Assembly (NCBI GenBank): GCA_026786065.1 | Contig: JAJAYS010000302.1 | Location: 1 to 12,869 of the forward strand | Reading direction: 5' to 3' | DNA: 12,869 nucleotides | Origin: Polaromonas sp. | GTDB taxonomy: Bacteria > Pseudomonadota > Gammaproteobacteria > Burkholderiales > Burkholderiaceae_C | Shown here: positions 7,151 to 12,869 of the stretch, one piece after another | Layout: each line of letters begins with the position of its first letter | Numbering within the stretch: position 1 is the first letter of the stretch | Notes under the pieces: generated by a model | Database searches by the model: none | Seen by the model: the letters and a program-made list of their open reading frames with translations, nothing else | What the model was told of the DNA's origin: nothing | Program-made: the position numbers and the translations under genes

Positions 7151-7408
7151 TTACGCTGGTGTCACGCTGACCATATGTTTGTTCAACGAACCTTTGATGC
7201 GGAACGAAACGTGACCGTCAACCAATGCAAATAGCGTATGGTCTTTGCCAATGCCGACATTGACGCCTGGATGGAACTTGGTGCCCCTCTGGCGAACGAT
7301 GATGCTGCCAGCGCTGATGTTCTCACCGCCAAATTTTTTCACACCGAGCATTTTGGGCTGGGAATCGCGCCCGTTGCGTGTTGAGCCGCCGCCTTTTTTC
7401 TGTGCCAT
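7151..7408 (-). CDS. rpmA: 50S ribosomal protein L27
   Basis: L27 is a component of the large ribosomal subunit whose N-terminal tail reaches toward the peptidyl transferase centre. It has 85 residues, the usual length. It begins [16 protein letters not shown], which is the mature-type N-terminus without the Firmicute cleavable extension, and continues through [11 protein letters not shown], the [10 protein letters not shown] motif (41-50) and [12 protein letters not shown]. The frame stays open upstream into rplU, but AGGAG (7422-7418) nine bases before the ATG at 7408 and the family N-terminus fix the start. It follows rplU by 28 bases and is followed by a strong intrinsic terminator, so rplU-rpmA forms a two-gene unit. 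Confidence 0.98.
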   Translation of the reverse strand: MAQKKGGGSTRNGRDSQPKMLGVKKFGGENISAGSIIVRQRGTKFHPGVNVGIGKDHTLFALVDGHVSFRIKGSLNKHMVSVTPA

Positions 7409-7430
7409 TTCGCTTGACTCCTGTTGCTGG

Positions 7431-7445
7431 GCCGGCTTAGCCGGC
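7431..7445 (-). other. 6-bp hairpin centred on the rplU stop codon
   Basis: GCCGGC (7431-7436) and GCCGGC (7440-7445) are self-complementary arms, and the three bases between them (7437-7439) are exactly the rplU stop codon, TAA on the minus strand. The hairpin lies between rplU and the rpmA Shine-Dalgarno. It has no T-run and may affect coupling of the two genes or mRNA stability. Confidence 0.5.
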
Positions 7446-7748
7446 GATTGCGCCGATTTGCAGCTCGGTGAAGTTTTGCCGGTGACCTTGGCGCTTTTGG
7501 TAATGCTTACGACGGCGCATTTTAAAAATGCGAATTTTGTCGTGCCGGCCATGGGAAACGACCGTGGCTGTAACTGTTGCACCTAGAACCAAGGGCGTCC
7601 CGACCGTGATCGAACTGCCGATGCCGACAGCCAGAACCTGATCGATAACGATCTCTTGGCCTACGTCCGCAGCAATCTGTTCTACTTTAATTTTTTCGCC
7701 AGCCGCAACTTTGTATTGTTTGCCACCGGTTTTTATGACCGCGTACAT
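7437..7748 (-). CDS. rplU: 50S ribosomal protein L21
   Basis: L21 is a large-subunit ribosomal protein that binds 23S rRNA. It has 103 residues, the same length as E. coli L21. It opens [20 protein letters not shown], has the central [20 protein letters not shown], and carries the basic [19 protein letters not shown] segment (about 77-95) that contacts rRNA, ending LQIGAIAG. The frame is open upstream to 7844, but the conserved N-terminus and a GAGG (7758-7755) six bases ahead of the ATG at 7748 decide the start. It is first in an rplU-rpmA unit, divergent from ispB, with an extended -10 promoter candidate and a leader stem-loop upstream. Confidence 0.98.
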   Translation of the reverse strand: MYAVIKTGGKQYKVAAGEKIKVEQIAADVGQEIVIDQVLAVGIGSSITVGTPLVLGATVTATVVSHGRHDKIRIFKMRRRKHYQKRQGHRQNFTELQIGAIAG

Positions 7749-7767
7749 GTTTGACCTCGTGAATTGA

Positions 7768-7793
7768 GTTCTGCGGACGAATTTCCACAGAAC
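7768..7793 (-). promoter_or_regulatory. 5' leader stem-loop of rplU mRNA
   Basis: On the minus strand, GTTCTGTGG (7793-7785) pairs with CCGCAGAAC (7776-7768) across an eight-base loop, AAATTCGT; the 9-bp stem has a single wobble pair. If the -10 box at 7804-7799 is used, transcription would start at about 7792, so the RNA would begin in this stem. The 3' arm ends nine bases before the GAGG ribosome-binding site. A role in L21 feedback or 5' end protection is possible but is inference. Confidence 0.45.
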
Positions 7794-7798
7794 TGTAA

Positions 7799-7807
7799 AT
7801 TCTAGCA
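7799..7807 (-). promoter_or_regulatory. Candidate extended -10 promoter for rplU-rpmA
   Basis: Minus-strand TGCTAGAAT (7807-7799) contains a -10 box TAGAAT matching five of six positions, preceded by the TGn extension. No convincing -35 box lies at 16-18 bases, which is tolerated by extended -10 promoters. It would produce a leader of roughly 45 bases. Confidence 0.45.
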
Positions 7808-7863
7808 TGCTAACATCAGCGGCTAGTGGATGTCCAAGGGCCAAGGATCAGGCTGGGGAATGG

Positions 7864-7893
7864 TTCCTGCCACGAGTTGCGGGTTCCTATAAT
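7864..7893 (+). promoter_or_regulatory. Candidate ispB promoter
   Basis: A perfect TATAAT lies at 7888-7893, with a poor -35 (TTCCTG, 7864-7869) 18 bases upstream. Transcription would start near 7900, about 20 bases before the proposed ispB TTG start, leaving a very short leader. Confidence 0.45.
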
Positions 7894-7919
7894 CAAGAAA
7901 AACTTTTATCCGGAACGCC

Positions 7920-8903
7920 TTGTCTGTCCATTCTTCCCGAACTGCCGAAGCGCTGGCCCTGATTTCTGAAGACATGCGCGCGGTAGATGCCGTGGTGAGC
8001 GAGCGACTCAGCTCCGACGTGGTGGTGGTCAGCCAAGTGTCCAGGTACATCATCAGCGCGGGCGGAAAGCGCCTTCGCCCGGCTTTGCTGCTGTTGATGT
8101 GTGGCGCGCTGGAATACCGCGGAACCCAGCGCTACAACCTCGCAGCAGTAGTCGAATTTATCCACACCGCGACGTTGCTTCACGACGATGTCGTTGACGG
8201 ATCGACATTGCGGCGAGGCAGGGCTACAGCCAACGAAGCGTTTGGCAATCCGGCCAGTGTGCTCGTCGGAGACTTTTTATACTCCCGGGCTTTCCAGATG
8301 ATGGTCGATGCGGGAGACATGCGCATCATGCAAACTCTCGCCGAGGCCACAAACGTTATTGCAGAGGGCGAGGTCCTGCAGCTCATGAACATGCATGATG
8401 CTTCCCTGTCCGAGGAAGGCTATCTGCGAGTCATCCGCTCCAAAACCGCCAAGCTTTTTGAGGCCAGCGCGCGGCTCGCCGCCTTGCTCGCAAAGGCGCC
8501 AGCCGAGACTGAGCGCCATTGCGCGCAATACGGGCAAGCACTCGGGACGGCCTTTCAGGTGATTGACGACGTCCTTGACTACGACGGAGACGCCGCCGAG
8601 ATGGGTAAAAATCTTGGCGACGATCTGCGCGAGGGCAAAGCAACGCTGCCACTCATCATCGCAATGCAGCGGGGAACCGACGACGAGCGCCTGTTGATCC
8701 GGCGCGCGATCGAAACCGGCGGCGATGCGCAAATCGACGAGGTCATGTTGATCGTGAGGCGCACCGGGGCGCTGGAAGCGACGCGGGCCGCCGCCGCCTC
8801 AGAGGCGCAACGGGCGCTCGATTCCTTGCAATATTTGCCCGACAACACCTACAGTGAAGCCCTGCGCCTGTTGGCCTCTCAGTTGCTACTGAGGCGTGCC
8901 TGA
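7920..8903 (+). CDS. ispB: Polyprenyl (octaprenyl) diphosphate synthase
   Basis: IspB extends farnesyl diphosphate with isopentenyl diphosphate to make the long prenyl chain of ubiquinone. It has 327 residues (E. coli IspB 323). Family motifs are GGKRLRPALLLL (48-59), the first Asp-rich motif HDDVVD (88-93) inside EFIHTATLLHDD, NPASVLVGDFLYSRAF (110-125), and the second Asp-rich motif DDVLDYD (216-222) followed by GKNLGDDLREGKATLP. Both motifs bind Mg and diphosphate. The start used is the TTG at 7920, because homologues as I recall them have a similar 18-residue lead-in before EDMRAVDAV and a perfect -10 box lies just upstream; the first in-frame ATG is codon 19 (7974). The Shine-Dalgarno is weak (GGAA, 7912-7915). 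The exact chain length (C40 or other) cannot be read from the sequence. A tRNA-Pro-like gene follows. Confidence 0.93.
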   Translation: MSVHSSRTAEALALISEDMRAVDAVVSERLSSDVVVVSQVSRYIISAGGKRLRPALLLLMCGALEYRGTQRYNLAAVVEFIHTATLLHDDVVDGSTLRRGRATANEAFGNPASVLVGDFLYSRAFQMMVDAGDMRIMQTLAEATNVIAEGEVLQLMNMHDASLSEEGYLRVIRSKTAKLFEASARLAALLAKAPAETERHCAQYGQALGTAFQVIDDVLDYDGDAAEMGKNLGDDLREGKATLPLIIAMQRGTDDERLLIRRAIETGGDAQIDEVMLIVRRTGALEATRAAAASEAQRALDSLQYLPDNTYSEALRLLASQLLLRRA

Positions 8904-8910
8904 TCATGCG

Positions 8911-8986
8911 CCGGTTGTAGCTTATTGGCCTGGCAGAGCGCTACGTTCGGGACGTAGAGGTCGGAGATTCGAATCCTCCCAGACCA
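8911..8986 (+). tRNA. tRNA-Pro(CGG)-like gene, atypical, possibly degenerate
   Basis: The anticodon arm is perfect: CTACG (8941-8945), loop TTCGGGA with anticodon CGG (8948-8950), CGTAG (8953-8957). The variable region AGGTC and T-arm with TTCGAAT loop (8968-8974) are clearly tRNA-like and resemble tRNA-Pro. Oddities are a 12-base D loop (8924-8935), an A at 8967 where the nearly invariant G53 should pair with C61, and an acceptor stem that does not close properly: CCGGTTG (8911-8917) against CAGACCA (8980-8986) gives about five pairs with a bulged A. The terminal ACCA lies about four bases too early for a normal acceptor arm. It starts eight bases after ispB and is followed by a hairpin terminator, so it may still be transcribed. 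It is either a diverged tRNA or a pseudogene. Confidence 0.7.
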
Positions 8987-9008
8987 AGCGGGTCGTCGGG
9001 TTCAATTC

Positions 9009-9036
9009 AAAGTGTGCGTTTATGCGCACATTTTCA
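9009..9036 (+). terminator. Probable intrinsic terminator after the tRNA
   Basis: AAAGTGTGCG (9009-9018) pairs with CGCACATTTT (9025-9034) around a six-base loop; the stem includes one G-T pair and its 3' arm ends in four T. It lies 22 bases after the tRNA-like sequence and before pilB. The T-tract is short, so efficiency is uncertain; it would also form on the opposite strand. Confidence 0.55.
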
Positions 9037-9066
9037 GTTGTCGGTCGGGAGTCCAGGGGCTTTTCA

Positions 9067-9095
9067 TTTACACCTATTAGCCCATCAGTGATGAT
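9067..9095 (+). promoter_or_regulatory. Weak candidate pilB promoter
   Basis: TTTACA (9067-9072) and GATGAT (9090-9095) are 17 bases apart and match -35 and -10 boxes at five and four of six positions. Transcription would start near 9102, about 20 bases before the pilB ATG. No sigma-54 type GG-GC element was seen here. Confidence 0.25.
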
Positions 9096-9121
9096 TGCCG
9101 TTTAAGTTAACCGGACGTTAC

Positions 9122-10855
9122 ATGGCTTCTGCAGACACCGCTTTCAGGGAATCGGTTTCGATTGCCCTGCCGGGCTTGGCTCGCGCCTTGATTTCGGCGG
9201 GGAAACTTGGTCAGAAAACGGCAGAAGATATTTCGCGAAAGGCCCAAGCCAGCCGGACGAGCTTCATTGCCGAACTGACCGGGTCGGGCGCGGTTTCCGG
9301 GGTGGACCTCGCCCATACCATTTCAACAGCCTTCGCGGCTCCCTTGCTGGACTTGGATGCCATTGATCCCCAGCGCCTGCCCAGGGGCCTGCTGGACAAC
9401 AAGATTTGCCAGACCTACCGGATTGTGGTGCTGAGCAAGCGCGCCAACCGCCTCATCGTGGCTACGGCCGATCCTTCGGACCAGGAAGCCGCTGAGAAAA
9501 TCAAGTTTTCTACCCAGATGGGCGTGGACTGGGTGATCGCCGAATACGACAAGCTATCCAAACTTGTCGAATCGGCCGGCGTGACTGCCTCTGATGCGAT
9601 GGAAAGCATCATTGGCGACGACTTCGAGTTTGACGAAGCATCGGTTGAGTCAGCAATGGCTGAAACCGACTCTAGCGTGTCGGATGTCGAAGATGCGCCA
9701 GTCGTCCGATTTCTGCAGAAGATGCTGGTTGATGCCTTCAACATGCGGGCTTCGGATTTGCACTTCGAACCTTTTGAACACACCTACCGCGTGCGCTTCC
9801 GCGTCGATGGCGAATTACGCGAAATTGCGTCGCCACCGGTGGCGATTAAGGAAAAACTGGCGGCCCGGATCAAGGTGATCTCCAAGCTGGACATATCCGA
9901 AAAGCGCGTGCCGCAAGACGGCAAGATGAAGTTGAGAATCGCCGCCGACCGCGTGATCGATTTTCGCGTCAGCACCTTGCCAACCATGTACGGCGAGAAG
10001 ATCGTGATCCGGATTCTGGACCCGAGCAGCGCAAAACTTGGCATCGATGCGCTTGGCTATGAGCCGGAAGAAAAAAAACGCCTGATGGACGCCATCCACC
10101 GCCCCTACGGCATGGTTCTGGTGACCGGCCCTACGGGTTCCGGAAAAACGGTGTCCCTGTACACCTGCCTGAATATTCTTAACACCCCCGGAGTCAACAT
10201 TGCGACGGCTGAAGATCCAGCCGAAATTACCTTGCCCGGAGTCAACCAGGTCAGCATGAACGAGCGGGCCGGCATGACTTTTACCGTCGCGCTGAAGGCC
10301 TTCCTGCGCCAGGACCCGGACATCATCATGGTCGGCGAAATCCGCGATCTTGAAACCGCCGACATTGCAATTAAGGCCGCCCAAACCGGGCACATGGTGA
10401 TGTCCACCTTGCATACCAACGACGCGCCGACCACGCTGACCCGCATGCGCAACATGGGAATCGCTCCATTTAATATTGCTTCCAGTGTTATTTTGATTAC
10501 GGCGCAGCGGTTGGCTCGTCGTCTCTGCCCCAATTGCAAAGCCCCGGCCGACATTCCCCGTGAGACGTTGCTCGAAGCAGGATTCAAGGAGGAGGAAGTT
10601 GACGGGTCCTGGAGCCCTTATCGCCCGGTAGGCTGCAATATGTGTAACAACGGATACAAGGGTCGGGTCGGCATTTACCAGGTCATGCCGATCACGGATG
10701 AAATCCAGCGGATTGTTCTGCGCGATGGAAACGCGCCGGAGATCGCCGCGCAGGCGGAACTGGAGGGCGTTCGCAGTCTTCGTCAGTCCGGTCTGCAGAA
10801 GGTCAGGCTGGGCATGACATCTCTGGAGGAGGTGCTTGGTTGCACCAACGTTTGA
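9122..10855 (+). CDS. pilB: Type IV pilus assembly ATPase
   Basis: PilB is the cytoplasmic hexameric ATPase that powers pilus extension by acting on PilC. It has 577 residues. An N-terminal PilB/MshE-like domain spans about 15-150. The ATPase part begins near 192 (VVRFLQKMLVDAFNMRASDLHFEP) and contains the Walker A GPTGSGKT (336-343), the Asp box with AEDPAE (363-368), the Walker B region DPDIIMVGEIRD (398-409) and the His box STLHTND (428-434). Four cysteines, C469/C472 and C505/C508, form the usual zinc-binding pair before GYKGRVGIYQV. This combination marks the extension ATPase, not PilT. A TTG at 9095 is in frame, but ATG at 9122 gives the normal N-terminus; the ribosome site is weak. It heads pilB-pilC-pilD and follows a terminator-like hairpin. 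Confidence 0.97.
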   Translation: MASADTAFRESVSIALPGLARALISAGKLGQKTAEDISRKAQASRTSFIAELTGSGAVSGVDLAHTISTAFAAPLLDLDAIDPQRLPRGLLDNKICQTYRIVVLSKRANRLIVATADPSDQEAAEKIKFSTQMGVDWVIAEYDKLSKLVESAGVTASDAMESIIGDDFEFDEASVESAMAETDSSVSDVEDAPVVRFLQKMLVDAFNMRASDLHFEPFEHTYRVRFRVDGELREIASPPVAIKEKLAARIKVISKLDISEKRVPQDGKMKLRIAADRVIDFRVSTLPTMYGEKIVIRILDPSSAKLGIDALGYEPEEKKRLMDAIHRPYGMVLVTGPTGSGKTVSLYTCLNILNTPGVNIATAEDPAEITLPGVNQVSMNERAGMTFTVALKAFLRQDPDIIMVGEIRDLETADIAIKAAQTGHMVMSTLHTNDAPTTLTRMRNMGIAPFNIASSVILITAQRLARRLCPNCKAPADIPRETLLEAGFKEEEVDGSWSPYRPVGCNMCNNGYKGRVGIYQVMPITDEIQRIVLRDGNAPEIAAQAELEGVRSLRQSGLQKVRLGMTSLEEVLGCTNV

Positions 10856-10880
10856 GCCGCAAGCGGTCTGCGCGGTAGGG

Positions 10881-10940
10881 GCGGGCTGAAAAACGGCCGG
10901 CCTTGTTAGAAGTTTAATTCATAGCTGGTTTTCAGCCGGC
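10881..10940 (+). other. Inverted repeat in the pilB-pilC gap
   Basis: Between pilB and pilC (103 bases), GCGGGCTGAAAA (10881-10892) and TTTTCAGCCGGC (10929-10940) are inverted copies with one mismatch and a 36-base loop that also holds the palindrome GGCCGGCC (10895-10902). The 3' arm ends five bases before the A/G-rich pilC ribosome site (10946-10952). It could tune pilC expression or protect mRNA ends; it is not a standard terminator because no T-run follows. Confidence 0.45.
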
Positions 10941-10958
10941 ATTCAAAGGGGGGCGATT

Positions 10959-12176
10959 ATGGCTACTGCCGTATCCAAAGGCATCAAAGAGTTTGTCTTC
11001 GAGTGGGAAGGAAAGGACCGTGGCGGCAAGCAGGTCCGTGGCGAAATTCGGGCTGCGGGCGAAAACCAGGTCAAGTCCTCTTTACGTCGGCAGGGCGTGG
11101 TCCCCGGCAAGATCAAAAAACGCGCCACGCGTTCGGGCAAGTCCATAAAACCGCGCGACATTGCCATCTTCACCCGGCAACTCGCCACGATGATGAAGGC
11201 AGGGGTTCCGCTGCTTCAGTCCTTCGACATCGTCGGGAGGGGTAACCCGAACGCCAGCGTCACCAAGCTTCTCAACGACGTGCGCACCGATGTCGAAACC
11301 GGCACATCGTTGAGCGCCGCATTTCGAAAGTACCCGCTGTATTTCAACGCGCTGTACTGCAACCTTGTCGAGGCGGGCGAAGCCGCAGGTATTCTTGAAG
11401 CCCTGCTTGACCGGCTTGCGGTGTATATGGAGAAAACCGAGGCGATCAAGTCGAAGATCAAGTCGGCCCTGATGTACCCGATTTCGGTGGTGGTCGTGGC
11501 TTTCGTCGTGGTGGCAGTCATCATGATTTTTGTGATTCCGGCATTCAAAAGTGTTTTTTCCTCATTTGGTGCCGATTTGCCCGCACCCACGCTGTTCGTG
11601 ATGGCGCTGAGCGAGGCGTTCATCGCGTACTGGTGGTTGATTTTTGGAGGCATAGGCGGGGGCATTTACTTTTTCATGCAGGCCTGGCGGCGGAGCGAGC
11701 GGGTTCAGAAATTCATGGACCGTTTGTTACTGAAGGTGCCGGTATTCGGGACGTTGATCGAAAAGTCGTGTATCGCACGCTGGACGCGCACGCTTTCCAC
11801 CATGTTCGCAGCCGGCGTTCCGCTGGTCGAGGCACTGGATTCGGTTGGCGGGGCCTCAGGCAATTCGCTGTATGCCGATGCGACCGAGCGGATTCAGCAA
11901 GAAGTGTCCACCGGCACCAGTTTGACGGCCGCCATGACGAACGCCAATCTTTTTCCCAGTATGGTTCTCCAGATGTGCGCCATCGGCGAAGAGTCCGGCG
12001 CGCTCGACCACATGCTGGGTAAGGCCGCGGATTTTTACGAGGCCGAAGTCGATGAAATGGTCGCCGGCCTGTCGAGCCTGATGGAGCCGATCATCATCGT
12101 GTTTCTGGGAACCTTGATCGGCGGCATCGTGGTGTCGATGTACTTGCCGATTTTCAAGTTGGGTCAAGTCGTTTAA
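10959..12176 (+). CDS. pilC: Type IV pilus inner-membrane platform protein
   Basis: PilC is the polytopic inner-membrane protein that forms the assembly platform for pilins and is driven by PilB. It has 405 residues, normal for the family. It begins with a short cytoplasmic part (FVFEWEGKDRGGKQVRGEI, 12-30), followed by two T2SSF repeats at about 69-192 (FTRQLATMMKAGVPL) and 272-395 (ARWTRTLSTMFAAGVPLVEAL). Membrane segments are visible at about 175-195, 222-240 and 375-396, the last followed by MYLPIFKLGQVV, a typical C-terminus. The start ATG at 10959 has a strong A/G-rich ribosome site (AAGGGGGG, 10946-10953 region) five or six bases upstream. Its stop TAA overlaps the pilD start by one base (TAATG), consistent with coupled translation. 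Confidence 0.97.
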   Translation: MATAVSKGIKEFVFEWEGKDRGGKQVRGEIRAAGENQVKSSLRRQGVVPGKIKKRATRSGKSIKPRDIAIFTRQLATMMKAGVPLLQSFDIVGRGNPNASVTKLLNDVRTDVETGTSLSAAFRKYPLYFNALYCNLVEAGEAAGILEALLDRLAVYMEKTEAIKSKIKSALMYPISVVVVAFVVVAVIMIFVIPAFKSVFSSFGADLPAPTLFVMALSEAFIAYWWLIFGGIGGGIYFFMQAWRRSERVQKFMDRLLLKVPVFGTLIEKSCIARWTRTLSTMFAAGVPLVEALDSVGGASGNSLYADATERIQQEVSTGTSLTAAMTNANLFPSMVLQMCAIGEESGALDHMLGKAADFYEAEVDEMVAGLSSLMEPIIIVFLGTLIGGIVVSMYLPIFKLGQVV

Positions 12177-12869
12177 TGGATTTCATTGGAGGCTCGCCGG
12201 AACTAGCGGCCGGGCTGGCGGCGCTTTTTGGCTTGTTGATCGGCAGCTTCCTGAACGTTGTCATTTATCGCTTACCCAAAATTATGGAGCAGCAGTGGGC
12301 CGCTGAGTGCGCTGAAAATTCGGGTGGGGACAACCGGCTCGACGGCCCTGTTCAAACTCTCAGCCTGCTGGCGCCACGCTCGCGCTGCTCGAACTGCGGG
12401 CATGTCATCCGCTGGTACGAAAACGTTCCGGTTCTGAGTTACCTGGCCTTGCGCGGCAAGTGTTCGGCATGTGGTACGCCGTTCGGTGTGCGGTATCCGG
12501 TCGTCGAGGCCACCACCGGTGCGCTTTTTTTCTACTGCGCCTGGCGCTGGGGCTGGACGGTAACCGCGCTGGCTTGGTGCGCGTTTTCCGCTGTCCTGCT
12601 CGCACTTGCGCTGATCGACTGGGACACCACCTTATTGCCCGACAACCTCACGTTACCGCTGCTATGGAGCGGCTTGATCGTCGCCGCGCTGCGGTGGAAC
12701 CCCGCGCTGACCCTGGAATCTGCGGTCTGGGGCGCTGTGGCGGGTTATCTTTCACTCTGGGCTGTGTACTGGGCCTTCAAGCTCATAAGCGGCAAAGAGG
12801 GCATGGGCTATGGCGACTTCAAGCTTTTTGCGGCGCTCGGAGCCTGGTTTGGCTGGCAGGCCCTGATAC
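12176..12869 (+). CDS. pilD: Type IV prepilin peptidase / N-methyltransferase (3' end outside window)
   Basis: PilD cleaves the leader of type IV prepilins in the inner membrane and methylates the new N-terminus. About 231 codons are visible; the family is usually near 280-290, so roughly 50 are missing beyond the edge. The N-terminus has a membrane segment with GLLIGSFLNVVIYRLP (19-34). The cytoplasmic loop carries the two zinc-binding pairs C71-S-N-C74 and C96-S-A-C99. The aspartyl protease residues lie in LIDWDTTLLPD (146-156) and in the GxGD motif, GYGD, with Asp214. Several other hydrophobic segments (for example 135-148 and 160-172) fit a polytopic enzyme. The start is ATG at 12176, overlapping the pilC stop by one base. 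All catalytic motifs are present in the visible part. Confidence 0.96.
   Translation, partial: MDFIGGSPELAAGLAALFGLLIGSFLNVVIYRLPKIMEQQWAAECAENSGGDNRLDGPVQTLSLLAPRSRCSNCGHVIRWYENVPVLSYLALRGKCSACGTPFGVRYPVVEATTGALFFYCAWRWGWTVTALAWCAFSAVLLALALIDWDTTLLPDNLTLPLLWSGLIVAALRWNPALTLESAVWGAVAGYLSLWAVYWAFKLISGKEGMGYGDFKLFAALGAWFGWQALI

Noticed and set aside
8911..9036. Mobile-element attachment site at the tRNA
   Set aside because: No integrase gene, no direct repeat of the tRNA 3' end in the window, and pilB follows in an ordinary housekeeping arrangement.

Overview
The window looks like a chromosomal segment of a GC-rich betaproteobacterium, most likely in the Burkholderiales and close to Comamonadaceae (Polaromonas/Rhodoferax type). 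This is judged from remembered similarity of ObgE, ProS, RppH and IspB to that family and from the gene order; no search was run. It is mostly housekeeping sequence, with thirteen genes or gene fragments and one larger unexplained gap.

Layout. At the left edge is the 3' part of eutC (small subunit of B12-dependent ethanolamine ammonia-lyase). A gene-free stretch of about 590 bases follows (741-1327). It is unusually rich in inverted repeats and holds a GCTACG tandem repeat. Next, on the minus strand, is a proS-lytic transglycosylase pair joined by a TGATG stop/start overlap. Divergent from proS is rppH (RNA pyrophosphohydrolase), with a good sigma-70-like promoter. Convergent with rppH are proB (glutamate 5-kinase), obgE (Obg GTPase), rpmA (L27) and rplU (L21), all on the minus strand. 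A clear intrinsic terminator lies between rpmA and obgE, and a candidate obgE promoter just after it. Divergent from rplU is ispB (octaprenyl-diphosphate synthase family), followed by a tRNA-Pro(CGG)-like gene with several defects, a terminator-like hairpin, and the type IV pilus genes pilB, pilC and the start of pilD, which runs off the right edge.

How the genes fit together. rplU/rpmA make two large-subunit ribosomal proteins, and ObgE assists 50S maturation. ProS charges tRNA-Pro and ProB starts proline synthesis. RppH starts mRNA decay from the 5' end. IspB makes the quinone side chain. PilB (assembly ATPase), PilC (inner-membrane platform) and PilD (prepilin peptidase/methylase) form the core of the pilus assembly machine.

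I found no CRISPR array, insertion sequence, prophage or obvious novel multi-gene system. The items most worth checking are the structured gene-free region at 741-1327, the atypical tRNA-Pro, and a stem-loop that would sit at the very 5' end of the rplU-rpmA mRNA.
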